Positions 1 through 5,003 of a stretch of 5,194 nucleotides of DNA are shown here, piece after piece. Under the pieces are notes generated by a model, which worked only from the letters and a program-made list of their open reading frames with translations, was not told where the DNA came from and made no database searches. The position numbers and the translations under genes are program-made. The first letter of the stretch is position 1, and every line of letters begins with the position of its first letter. Origin of the DNA: JABCPE02 sp963530295 (lineage in GTDB: Bacteria > Bacteroidota > Bacteroidia > Flavobacteriales > Weeksellaceae); NCBI GenBank assembly GCA_963530295.1, contig CAUSCF010000043.1, forward strand, positions 1 through 5,194, read 5' to 3'.

Positions 1-128
1 ATGAATACGATTGCACGCGGTTTAGCCACGAAAAAAGTGCGCGCGAATTAGGAGCAAGTTTTCGTCCTTTCGCTGAAACCTTAAAAGATACTATAGCCTG
101 GTATCGAGAAAACAATTGGATAAAGTAA
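1..128 (+). CDS. Extended SDR / NAD-dependent epimerase-dehydratase family protein, C-terminal end only
   Basis: This is the 3' end of a gene that enters from the left edge; the reading frame starts at base 3 and gives 41 residues before TAA at 126-128. The visible piece has the usual tail of extended short-chain dehydrogenases of the dihydroflavonol-4-reductase/epimerase type: a 'K-S-A-R-E-L-G' stretch (S/T-K-A-x-R-E-L-G in the family), a Pro-Phe a few residues on, then 'E-T-L-K-D-T-I-A-W-Y-R-E-N', the final amphipathic helix that closes the substrate domain, ending in N-W-I-K. The Rossmann domain, the YxxxK active site and the substrate-binding residues lie outside the window, so the substrate cannot be told. 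Family assignment rests on this tail alone and is from memory. The ATG at base 1 is in another frame and closes after 16 codons, so it is not the start. Confidence 0.7.
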   Translation, partial: EYDCTRFSHEKSARELGASFRPFAETLKDTIAWYRENNWIK

Positions 129-159
129 GTGTCGATAGTTGCCTTATCACAACCCTTCA

Positions 160-202
160 GTCAGCTAAAAGTATAAATAAGGCTATTAACAATTTAGCTG
201 AC
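160..202. repeat. 10-bp perfect inverted repeat with 23-bp spacer
   Basis: GTCAGCTAAA at 160-169 is matched exactly by its reverse complement TTTAGCTGAC at 193-202. Inside the spacer, AATA (176-179) and TATT (184-187) can add a short inner stem. It begins 31 bp after the stop of the upstream dehydrogenase. A transcript could fold here, but no U-tract follows on either strand, so it is not a classical intrinsic terminator. It may be a transcript-end stem or a protein-binding site. Confidence 0.55.
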
Positions 203-204
203 AA

Positions 205-222
205 ATAACCAATATTGGGTAT
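205..222. promoter_or_regulatory. 18-bp near-palindrome, candidate operator
   Basis: ATAACCAATATTGGGTAT reads as a palindrome with 8 of 9 base pairs matching; the central ten bases CCAATATTGG are a perfect palindrome. Its right half contains the TTG at 215-217 that would serve as the -33 element of one candidate promoter for the gene at 283, so a bound dimer could block it. The binding protein is unknown, and the operator role is inferred from symmetry and position only. Confidence 0.35.
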
Positions 223-266
223 ATAAGTATCAAAGGATATTTGTATGCCCATTTTTTGTATTTTTG
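215..266 (+). promoter_or_regulatory. Candidate Bacteroidota-type promoters for the SDR/TfoX-like unit
   Basis: Two possibilities overlap. TATTTTTG at 259-266 is an exact match to the -7 consensus TAnnTTTG; it would give a very short leader before the ATG at 283, and its only upstream TTTG (240-243) is 15 bp away, a little close. Alternatively GATATTTG at 236-243 (one mismatch) lies 18 bp after TTG at 215-217, which is better spacing. Either could drive the unit; the sequence alone does not choose between them. Confidence 0.4.
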
Positions 267-282
267 TTGTAAATTTTCATAT

Positions 283-921
283 ATGAAAGCTCTCATCATT
301 GGCGGAACGGGTGCTACAGGAAAGGATTTAGTTTCGTTGCTTTTAGAAGATGATACCATTTCAGAGGTGCATAGTTTTGTGCGCAGAGTACCTTCATCAG
401 CCCACCCAAAACTAAAATCTCATGTGGTGGATTTTGAACAGCCAGACACTTGGGCAGAGCTGCTCCACGGAGATGTAGCGTTTTCCTGTTTGGGAACTAC
501 CCTTGCACAGGCTGGAAGCAAAGAAGCACAGTGGCATGTGGACTATGACTATCAGTGGCAGTTTGCAGAAAGGTGCCGACAAAACGGCGTTCCTGCTTTC
601 GTGCTGGTATCTGCTGCGGGAGCAGATGCTAAATCAAGTATGTTTTACAACAAAATGAAAGGAAAACTAGAAGATGCTGTCAAAACCCTAAACTTCCCAA
701 AACTCCTTATCTTTCAGCCATCTCTATTGATTCGTGGACATTCCGACCGCACGGGCGAAAATATAAGTATGAAAGTCATTAACTTTTTAAATAAAATAGG
801 ACTTTTCAAACGATACAAACCCATGCCTACATCGGTCTTAGCAGAGAAAATGATAAAAGCTGCTAAGGATACTAAACAGGGAACCCACACCTTTACTTTG
901 AATAAAATTTTTGAGATATAA
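283..921 (+). CDS. Atypical SDR, NAD(P)-binding protein of the TIP30/HTATIP2-like type
   Basis: This 212-residue soluble protein is a single-domain Rossmann oxidoreductase. The dinucleotide-binding loop G7-G-T-G-A-T-G13 follows the first beta strand (K-A-L-I-I). A 'C-L-G-T-T ... A-G-S' segment at about 69-79 and a 'V-D-Y-D-Y' at 86-90 are typical of the TIP30/HTATIP2-like group of atypical SDRs. S110 and Y122-xxx-K126 fit the SDR catalytic Ser and YxxxK positions, and 'Q-P-S-L-L-I-R-G' near 145-152 matches the usual P-x-L-L strand. Bacterial members are mostly uncharacterised, so substrate and reaction are unknown. The ATG at 283 is chosen because the Rossmann fold starts directly after it; the frame stays open back to a TTG at 241, but those 14 residues are not family-like and overlap the best promoter box. 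The TfoX-like gene follows 24 bp downstream, probably in the same transcript. Confidence 0.85.
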   Translation: MKALIIGGTGATGKDLVSLLLEDDTISEVHSFVRRVPSSAHPKLKSHVVDFEQPDTWAELLHGDVAFSCLGTTLAQAGSKEAQWHVDYDYQWQFAERCRQNGVPAFVLVSAAGADAKSSMFYNKMKGKLEDAVKTLNFPKLLIFQPSLLIRGHSDRTGENISMKVINFLNKIGLFKRYKPMPTSVLAEKMIKAAKDTKQGTHTFTLNKIFEI

Positions 922-945
922 CTAACCAATTTTCATTAAATAAAA

Positions 946-1293
946 ATGGCTTACAGTACAGTTCTTGCGGATAGGATTCGGGAATATTTAGCCGAAATTC
1001 CTAATATTACAGTGGAAGAAAAAACGATGTTTGGTGGTTTGGCTTTCTTGGTAAATGATAAAATGTGCATCAACATAGGCGAAGATGTTCTGATGTGTAG
1101 ATTTGACCCTGAGCGAACAGAAGAAATAGCCGAACGACTGGGTTTTCTTCCCGTAGTAATGAGAGGAAAAGAGCTCAAGGGCTATTGCTATGTGGAAGAA
1201 TGTGGGTTTAAAACGAAAGAAGATTTCGCCTTTTGGTTGGAACTTTGTCTCGAATTTAACAGCAGAGCAAAAAGTTCTAAAAAAAGAAAATAA
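946..1293 (+). CDS. Stand-alone TfoX/Sxy N-terminal-domain protein
   Basis: This 115-residue cytoplasmic protein consists almost entirely of a TfoX N-terminal domain. The hallmark 'K-T-M-F-G-G-L-A-F' lies at about 26-34, followed by 'M-C-I-N-I' and 'L-M-C-R-F' strands, the 'M-R-G-K-E-L-K-G-Y-C-Y-V' segment near 71-82, and a last helix 'F-A-F-W-L-E-L-C-L-E'. A short Lys/Ser-rich tail ends the chain. The C-terminal helix-hairpin-helix part of proteobacterial TfoX/Sxy competence regulators is absent, so a competence role should not be assumed; single-domain copies are common in many bacteria and have no settled function. The ATG at 946 has an A-rich leader and no Shine-Dalgarno sequence, normal for Bacteroidota. 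It is probably cotranscribed with the oxidoreductase 24 bp upstream and ends 26 bp before a terminator hairpin. Confidence 0.88.
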   Translation: MAYSTVLADRIREYLAEIPNITVEEKTMFGGLAFLVNDKMCINIGEDVLMCRFDPERTEEIAERLGFLPVVMRGKELKGYCYVEECGFKTKEDFAFWLELCLEFNSRAKSSKKRK

Positions 1294-1319
1294 ATACTAT
1301 AAGTTTTTGAATAGCAAAA

Positions 1320-1356
1320 CCCTGAACTTGCACCACACAAATTCAGGGATTTTTTT
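1320..1356. terminator. Probable bidirectional intrinsic terminator
   Basis: CCCTGAA at 1320-1326 pairs perfectly with TTCAGGG at 1342-1348 around a 15-base loop, and a run of seven T lies at 1350-1356. On the other strand the stem is followed by TTTT (complement of 1316-1319). The hairpin sits between the plus-strand stop at 1293 and the minus-strand stop at 1358, so it can end transcription of both converging genes. The T-tract favours the plus direction. Confidence 0.8.
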
Positions 1357-1357
1357 G

Positions 1358-1702
1358 TTATGATTCTTGGCTCTTCGCTTTTTCTATTTGTTTGTGAAGG
1401 GTTTTTAATTCTCTTTTAAGTTTTCTTTCTTGGCGTTTGGCGCCTCGTAGAATTATTTTAGCGAACTTTCTTTGCTTTTTACTGATATTTTCATCAGAAG
1501 AAAACCAAGCATCTTTATACTTTCTTTCTAAAAATTCTTTGGCTTCTTTTTTCAGTTTGATTGTTTTAGCGAGTTTCTTTTCCAATTTCTCATTTTCGGC
1601 TTGGAGCTGAACAAGTGTTGGGTTTTCTTCTTGAGTTTGAGCCACCGCAAAGCCTCCTAAAAAGAGTGTAAAAAGAACCGCTATCAAAAATCTTTTCTTC
1701 AT
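1358..1702 (-). CDS. Small secreted/periplasmic lysine-rich coiled-coil protein, function unknown
   Basis: The 114-residue product starts with a clear Sec signal peptide: basic M-K-K-R, a hydrophobic core over about residues 5-18, and an A-V-A motif at 19-21 with likely cleavage before Q22. There is no lipobox cysteine, so the mature protein of about 93 residues should be soluble in the periplasm or secreted. The mature part is strongly helical, very rich in Lys and Glu, with leucines in heptad-like spacing from about 30 to 65 and again from about 93 to 110, so one or two coiled-coil helices are expected; it should be quite basic. I recognise no family and assign no function. It has its own promoter just upstream and a shared terminator just downstream, so it is probably a single-gene transcript. 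The convincing signal peptide and promoter argue that it is a real gene. Confidence 0.8.
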   Translation of the reverse strand: MKKRFLIAVLFTLFLGGFAVAQTQEENPTLVQLQAENEKLEKKLAKTIKLKKEAKEFLERKYKDAWFSSDENISKKQRKFAKIILRGAKRQERKLKRELKTLHKQIEKAKSQES

Positions 1703-1724
1703 CTTTTGATATTTTTAAAGGGCG

Positions 1725-1732
1725 CAAAGATA
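1725..1732 (-). promoter_or_regulatory. Bacteroidota -7 box for the secreted coiled-coil gene
   Basis: Read on the minus strand these bases are TATCTTTG, an exact TAnnTTTG match followed by GCGCCC. It lies 22 bp upstream of the ATG whose first base is 1702, predicting a leader of only about 15 bases. No clear TTG -33 element is seen at the right distance. Confidence 0.6.
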
Positions 1733-1813
1733 ATGTTTTTTGTTATTCAGTTTTAATAATTTTGTATTGTCTTTTTTTCCTTTAAATCTATGCTTCATTT
1801 TATTTTGAAAGAA

Positions 1814-2680
1814 CTAAAAATTTGATTCATGAACTCGCTGAGTATTGATTCTAATTCTTCGTAGCCATAAACCAACGCCAAGATACAACAGACAAGGAAT
1901 AATCCCTGAAACGGGCGAAATGAGAATTTCTTTCCCTGTTTCTATGAAGATATGTTTATCGTATATCAGGCTGTTGATAGTGGCATCCTCTATGGCGTGC
2001 ATCCATACCCCAGCCCATATTGATTTTGTAAGGCGGAAAAGTTCGGTATACATCACCGTCCAAGAAATGCAGCACACCAATGCCATTATACAAAAAGTAA
2101 CCTTATCATAAGGAAATACAGCAAATAGTTGTTCTGGCTTTAAAAAATAGAAGAAGTAAGGCCAATGCCACGAGCACCACACTACTCCCACAATGAGATA
2201 AAGCCACACATCTTTAATCTTCAAACTGAGCAAACGAGCCGTAAGGTATCCTCGCCACGATGATTCTTCAAAGAAATTCTTTACAAATTCCGCTACTACA
2301 AAAATACCAAAACCACTGAGATAGTCTGCCCAACGGATTTGAACTTTCAGCCAGCCAAAAAGCTCTCCTATAAGCAGAGTAAGGGCAATCACCATAGGAT
2401 AAATAAGAGTAGCCACCCTATACCAACGCAGGTTTTTCTTAATAAGCGGACGCAATCCTGCATCACGCCAACCATCGCCCATAAAAGCGCGCAAAACTAT
2501 CCAAGCCACCACAGGAGCAGCTATAAAAATACCCATTCCGCTAGTGCCATTGCTGGTATCGCTGAAATCACCTGTTGTTTCTCCCGTAAGAGAATCTACC
2601 CATACGCCGACCCAGCCACAACTGAGGGCTACAAAAATAAAAATGCATAAATTCCGAATTGTTCGTGTTTGATTTTTCAT
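1814..2680 (-). CDS. CPBP-family (CAAX/ABI-type) intramembrane glutamic endopeptidase
   Basis: This 288-residue multi-pass inner-membrane protein has all three conserved CPBP motifs: E138-E139-x-x-x-R143 (as E-E-S-S-W-R-G-Y-L), W-H172-W-P in 'V-W-C-S-W-H-W-P', and H228-x-x-x-D232 with N236 close behind in 'W-M-H-A-I-E-D-A-T-I-N'. These are the glutamates, histidines and Asp/Asn that form the active site in Rce1-like enzymes. Hydrophobic segments fall at about 8-28, 50-64, 88-110, 122-136, 158-180, 195-212, 220-238 and 253-272, about the usual number; length is normal. Substrates of bacterial members are mostly unknown; proposed roles include peptide maturation, bacteriocin self-protection and protein control at the membrane. 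The catalytic set is intact, so an active protease is likely. It is divergent from a LuxR-type regulator, its probable controller. The minus-strand ATG at 2680 has the leader TTTTTAAAG directly before it. Confidence 0.9.
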   Translation of the reverse strand: MKNQTRTIRNLCIFIFVALSCGWVGVWVDSLTGETTGDFSDTSNGTSGMGIFIAAPVVAWIVLRAFMGDGWRDAGLRPLIKKNLRWYRVATLIYPMVIALTLLIGELFGWLKVQIRWADYLSGFGIFVVAEFVKNFFEESSWRGYLTARLLSLKIKDVWLYLIVGVVWCSWHWPYFFYFLKPEQLFAVFPYDKVTFCIMALVCCISWTVMYTELFRLTKSIWAGVWMHAIEDATINSLIYDKHIFIETGKEILISPVSGIIPCLLYLGVGLWLRRIRINTQRVHESNF

Positions 2681-2697
2681 CTTTAAAAATATTTATA

Positions 2698-2705
2698 TAA
2701 TTTTG
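2698..2705 (+). promoter_or_regulatory. Candidate -7 box for the LuxR/PAS regulator
   Basis: TAATTTTG is an exact TAnnTTTG match and lies 59 bp before the ATG at 2765, predicting a leader of roughly 50 bases. A TTTG at 2668-2671 is the only upstream -33-like element and is about 26 bp away, which is too far, so the promoter is only moderately supported. Confidence 0.4.
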
Positions 2706-2708
2706 GTG

Positions 2709-2739
2709 TAAAATTATTTCAACAAGTATCCTTCTCCAA
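2709..2739 (-). promoter_or_regulatory. Candidate promoter for the intramembrane protease gene
   Basis: On the minus strand, TTG at 2739-2737 is followed after 20 bp by TAATTTTA at 2716-2709, one mismatch from TAnnTTTG. The predicted transcript start, near 2703, gives a leader of about 23 bases to the ATG at 2680. This -7 box nearly abuts the opposite-strand -7 box at 2698-2705, so the two promoters are close to back to back and probably compete or share a control protein. Confidence 0.4.
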
Positions 2740-2764
2740 TACTGAATAATAACCATTTTTAAAG

Positions 2765-3406
2765 ATGAAAACCGATAAAAGCATAGAGGAAATCGCACAG
2801 GAACACCTTCCCTATATGAAAATCTTGGAACAAGCAGGAAGTTTCGCGGTTTTTCTGTCAGATAGATTTGGGCATCACTATTATGTGACCGAATATATAG
2901 ATGCACCTCAAGAGCTTGATATTGAGAAATTAGTACATCCCGATGATTTAGAGGTGGTAAAAAGAATTGATAAAAAAGTATGGGAACTTTTGGATACACT
3001 CCCTGAGGAGGAAAAACTGACTTACAAATACATCTATGAGCTGAGAGTATTGGAAAAAGGGAAATATGTACGAATGATTTACCAAATGCGTATATTGGCA
3101 TTCAGAGATGATAATTTCCTAGCAATGGGTATCATAGACCTCGCTCCTGAACAATCGGCAAACACTTCTGTGCGTTTTCAGGTAAAAAATTGTCTCACTG
3201 ATGAGATAGTGCCTTTCGCAATTGAAAGCGCCGCCGACACCCTACTCACTCCGCGAGAGAGAGAAGTTCTCGCCCTTGCCAAAGAAGGGATGTTAAGCAA
3301 AGAAATATCCAAAAAACTGAATATCAGCGTACATACCGTAAACCGCCACAGACAGAATATCCTCGAAAAACTAAAAGTGGATAATATCATAGAAGCCATA
3401 AGATAA
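2765..3406 (+). CDS. LuxR-type (GerE HTH) transcriptional regulator with N-terminal PAS-like domain
   Basis: This 213-residue cytoplasmic regulator has two parts. Residues about 22-128 look like a PAS fold: 'G-S-F-A-V-F-L-S-D' and 'H-H-Y-Y-V-T-E-Y' strands, 'L-V-H-P-D-D' at 56-61, then 'Y-I-Y-E-L-R-V-L' and 'Y-V-R-M-I-Y-Q-M-R-I-L' strands as in the PAS_3 type. Residues 158-213 form a GerE/LuxR helix-turn-helix: L161-T-P-R-E-R-E-V-L169, then 'L-S-K-E-I-S-K-K-L-N-I-S' and recognition helix 'S-V-H-T-V-N-R-H-R-Q-N-I-L-E-K-L' at 188-203. There is no receiver domain and no acyl-homoserine-lactone domain, so the signal is probably sensed or relayed by the PAS-like part; the ligand is unknown. The protein stops at I-E-A-I-R, slightly earlier than many relatives, but the fold is complete. 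The divergent protease gene is the obvious candidate target. Confidence 0.88.
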   Translation: MKTDKSIEEIAQEHLPYMKILEQAGSFAVFLSDRFGHHYYVTEYIDAPQELDIEKLVHPDDLEVVKRIDKKVWELLDTLPEEEKLTYKYIYELRVLEKGKYVRMIYQMRILAFRDDNFLAMGIIDLAPEQSANTSVRFQVKNCLTDEIVPFAIESAADTLLTPREREVLALAKEGMLSKEISKKLNISVHTVNRHRQNILEKLKVDNIIEAIR

Positions 3407-3485
3407 TTGAGTCCTAATTTGTATTTTGAAAATTCAGGTGAATGACAATGCCAGAGAGTTTTACTTAACTCATAAACAGATTACT

Positions 3486-3980
3486 ATGTATAATTTTAGC
3501 GAACTTGATGCCCTTACCGATCGCCTTTTAAACAATGAAATTCAAGCGTATGACCTGCCTTATTATATAGAACCAATGCTTGAAGGTTCTACTCTTATCA
3601 ATTTGCTCAAAGCTTATCTAAATGATGCTATTACCCATAAAAATGCCGACCGTGTAGAAGCCTCTGTCATTCTTGTGGGAAGATTGGGTGAGGATAAAAA
3701 GCTGTTGTCTCTATATGAAACCTTGCTTTTAGAGGATTGGCATCACAGTCATGAAGACCTTGTGGATATTATTGAGTCTTACGGCAATGCCTCGAATGTT
3801 ACTACTTTACAGAAGGCTTTTGACCTTTCCCTGCCTTATATGGAGTATAACCATCATTATTCTTTTCACCGCAAGTTGCTTTATGCTATTTTAAAGTTAG
3901 TCCCTGAGCAATTTCCCCAAATACGCAAGGCTGTACAAGGCAAACTTTGTGATAGATTGAGAAAGGAATCGTTTAAATAA
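3486..3980 (+). CDS. HEAT-repeat-like hypothetical protein, resembles toxin-immunity proteins
   Basis: The product is 164 residues from the ATG at 3486, soluble, acidic in parts, and all-helical in appearance. Successive helix pairs can be read: 'R-V-E-A-S-V-I-L-V-G-R-L-G' with 'L-L-S-L-Y-E-T-L-L-L', then 'W-H-H-S-H-E-D-L-V-D-I-I-E-S-Y-G' with 'V-T-T-L-Q-K-A-F', then 'Y-M-E-Y-N-H-H-Y-S-F-H-R-K-L-L-Y-A-I'. From memory this W-H-x-x-H-E-D pattern followed by a Y-x-x-Y segment is common in small HEAT-like proteins beside Rhs and other polymorphic toxins, where they act as immunity proteins. No toxin is in the window, so the role is inferred. The frame is open back to a TTG at 3426 (20 extra residues); ATG 3486 is preferred because the family-like sequence starts there. 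The next gene starts 7 bp after its stop. Confidence 0.72.
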   Translation: MYNFSELDALTDRLLNNEIQAYDLPYYIEPMLEGSTLINLLKAYLNDAITHKNADRVEASVILVGRLGEDKKLLSLYETLLLEDWHHSHEDLVDIIESYGNASNVTTLQKAFDLSLPYMEYNHHYSFHRKLLYAILKLVPEQFPQIRKAVQGKLCDRLRKESFK

Positions 3981-3987
3981 CCACACT

Positions 3988-4338
3988 ATGACCTCAGACG
4001 AATTTGCAAAGAATTTTTATATTGAAAAACTAAAGTTTTTGAAATCGTGTTTTGAAGAGCATCCCAAATACCCAAGTGCTGTAAATATCAAAATAAAAGA
4101 AATGGTGCTTGACAGCACTCAGCAAGAGCAACTAAAAATAGTGATAGACACTCTCTTAACAGATGTATTTTACACTATTTTGTTAGGTTTAGATGGTGAA
4201 AGCTCCATAGGTAACACCCAGCAGACTTACAAAATATTTGATGAAGACAACAACCTTATTTCCAATTGTGGTGAATTAGAAGCCAGTGTTTATGAATACT
4301 TTCACGAAGGCAAATATGAAGAAAAAACCATAAAATAA
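3988..4338 (+). CDS. Hypothetical protein, probable immunity-type protein
   Basis: This is a 116-residue soluble protein with no signal peptide or membrane segment. An N-terminal helical half (about 1-60) leads into 'F-Y-T-I-L-L-G-L-D-G-E-S-S-I-G' at about 61-75, then 'Q-Q-T-Y-K-I-F-D-E-D-N-N-L-I' and 'C-G-E-L-E-A-S-V-Y-E-Y-F-H' near 94-106. From memory, the L-L-G-L-D-G-x-x-S-I-G ... Y-x-x-x-D-E-x-x-N-L-I ... E-L-E-x-x-x-x-x-Y-F-H pattern recurs in small proteins next to polymorphic toxin genes, which suggests an immunity role; I cannot name a family number. It begins 7 bp after the HEAT-like gene, so both are almost certainly translated from one transcript. The ATG is supported by this tight spacing. 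No partner toxin or secretion gene is visible on either side. Confidence 0.72.
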   Translation: MTSDEFAKNFYIEKLKFLKSCFEEHPKYPSAVNIKIKEMVLDSTQQEQLKIVIDTLLTDVFYTILLGLDGESSIGNTQQTYKIFDEDNNLISNCGELEASVYEYFHEGKYEEKTIK

Positions 4339-4359
4339 AGAACGAAACTTCTTATCTAA

Positions 4360-4401
4360 CCATCCATTCCCTCGCTTACTTATATGATGGAGAAATGGTG
4401 G
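4360..4401. repeat. Imperfect inverted repeat in the gap before the Crp/Fnr gene
   Basis: CCA-CCATT segments at 4360-4368 (with one extra T at 4363) can pair with AATGG-TGG at 4394-4401. A competing 5-bp pairing is CCATC (4360-4364) with GATGG (4386-4390). It lies between the stop at 4338 and the start at 4419, and could be a weak transcript end for the immunity-like pair; no T-tract follows. The rest of this 80-bp gap shows no TAnnTTTG box. Confidence 0.3.
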
Positions 4402-4418
4402 AGTAATAATTAACCATT

Positions 4419-5003
4419 ATGTTTGATTCTTTAAAAAAATATTTTCAACAAGTTCTTCCTTTTACTAAGGAAGAACTCAACGCAGTAGATCAATATTTTA
4501 CTGAATGTATTTTCGCTAAGAAAGCAATGCTCTTAGAGGCTCCTGATCCTTGTAAGTATCTCTTTTTTATCGCTAAAGGTTGTGTGCGTCATTTCCATAC
4601 CAAAGACAACGGCAATGAAAAAACCTGTGACATTTCACTTGAAAACCAATGGACAACCGCTTTTATGAGTTTCAACAGTGGTTGTCCGTCTAATCTCTCA
4701 TTACAGGCCTTAGAGGAGACAACCGTCTATCGTATCAGTAAAGAAGACCTTTTTTCTCTTTATGCTGAACATCACAACTTTGAAACTTTCGGACGCTTAA
4801 TGACTGAGCAAATCCTACAACGTGCTACTGATACCGCTATGTACCTCGCTGCTGATAAACCCGAAGAACGCTTTGAGCATCTATTGCATTCGCGTCCAGA
4901 ACTCTTTCAGCGAGTACCTCAAAAGTACATCGCCAACCTACTGGGTATCAGCCCCGAAAGTTTAAGCCGATTGCAAAAACGTATGCACACCAAAAAATCT
5001 TAA
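4419..5003 (+). CDS. Crp/Fnr-family transcriptional regulator
   Basis: The 194-residue cytoplasmic regulator has a cyclic-nucleotide-binding-like beta barrel (about 12-115) including 'Y-L-F-F-I-A-K-G-C-V-R' at 47-57, a long dimer helix at about 116-145, and a C-terminal winged helix-turn-helix with 'P-Q-K-Y-I-A-N-L-L-G-I-S-P-E-S-L-S-R-L-Q-K' at 167-187, the usual form in Bacteroidota Crp/Fnr proteins. The barrel lacks the G-E-x-A ... R-S/T-A phosphate cassette of E. coli CRP, having 'F-N-S-G-C-P-S-N-L-S-L-Q-A-L' instead, so cAMP binding is unlikely and the effector is unknown. Five cysteines (30, 45, 55, 70, 89) do not form the FNR iron-sulfur pattern. Length is slightly under 200, normal for this group. 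An A-rich leader precedes the ATG and no -7 box is seen upstream, so some read-through from the preceding genes is possible. A Crp/Fnr-box-like palindrome overlaps its stop codon. Confidence 0.9.
   Translation: MFDSLKKYFQQVLPFTKEELNAVDQYFTECIFAKKAMLLEAPDPCKYLFFIAKGCVRHFHTKDNGNEKTCDISLENQWTTAFMSFNSGCPSNLSLQALEETTVYRISKEDLFSLYAEHHNFETFGRLMTEQILQRATDTAMYLAADKPEERFEHLLHSRPELFQRVPQKYIANLLGISPESLSRLQKRMHTKKS

Larger units (their letters stand above)
2674..2771. repeat. 17-bp perfect inverted repeat covering both divergent start codons
   Basis: ATTTTTAAAGATGAAAA at 2755-2771 on the plus strand is repeated exactly on the minus strand over 2690-2674. Each copy contains the ten bases before the start codon, the ATG, and the next four A residues. 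The two genes therefore begin with the same leader and ribosome entry sequence. It may be a shared A-rich translation-initiation element, or a pair of operator half-sites in an 84-bp divergent control region. Confidence 0.6.

Noticed and set aside
1..51. ATG at base 1 as a gene start
   Set aside because: That frame stops after 16 codons, while another frame reads a recognisable SDR C-terminus.
241..282. In-frame TTG start giving a 226-residue version of the atypical SDR
   Set aside because: The 14 extra residues are not family-like, they overlap an exact -7 promoter box, and the Rossmann strand begins right after the ATG at 283.
946..1293. Competence regulator TfoX/Sxy
   Set aside because: Only the N-terminal domain is present; the C-terminal domain of the proteobacterial regulators is missing.
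1845..2650. Two plus-strand open frames (88 and 103 codons) opposite the protease gene
   Set aside because: They are antisense shadows of a gene with all catalytic motifs; their composition is not protein-like and no start signals are seen.
2568..3101. 177-codon open frame on the minus strand
   Set aside because: It runs across the divergent promoter region and both real gene starts, has no recognisable domain, and is antisense to the LuxR/PAS gene.
4404..4419. TAATAATTAACCATTA as an operator before the Crp/Fnr gene
   Set aside because: Only 12 of 16 positions are symmetric in very AT-rich sequence, and no promoter box accompanies it.
4419..5003. Calling the regulator FNR or CRP proper
   Set aside because: It lacks the N-terminal cysteine cluster of FNR and the cAMP phosphate cassette of CRP, so only the family name is supported.
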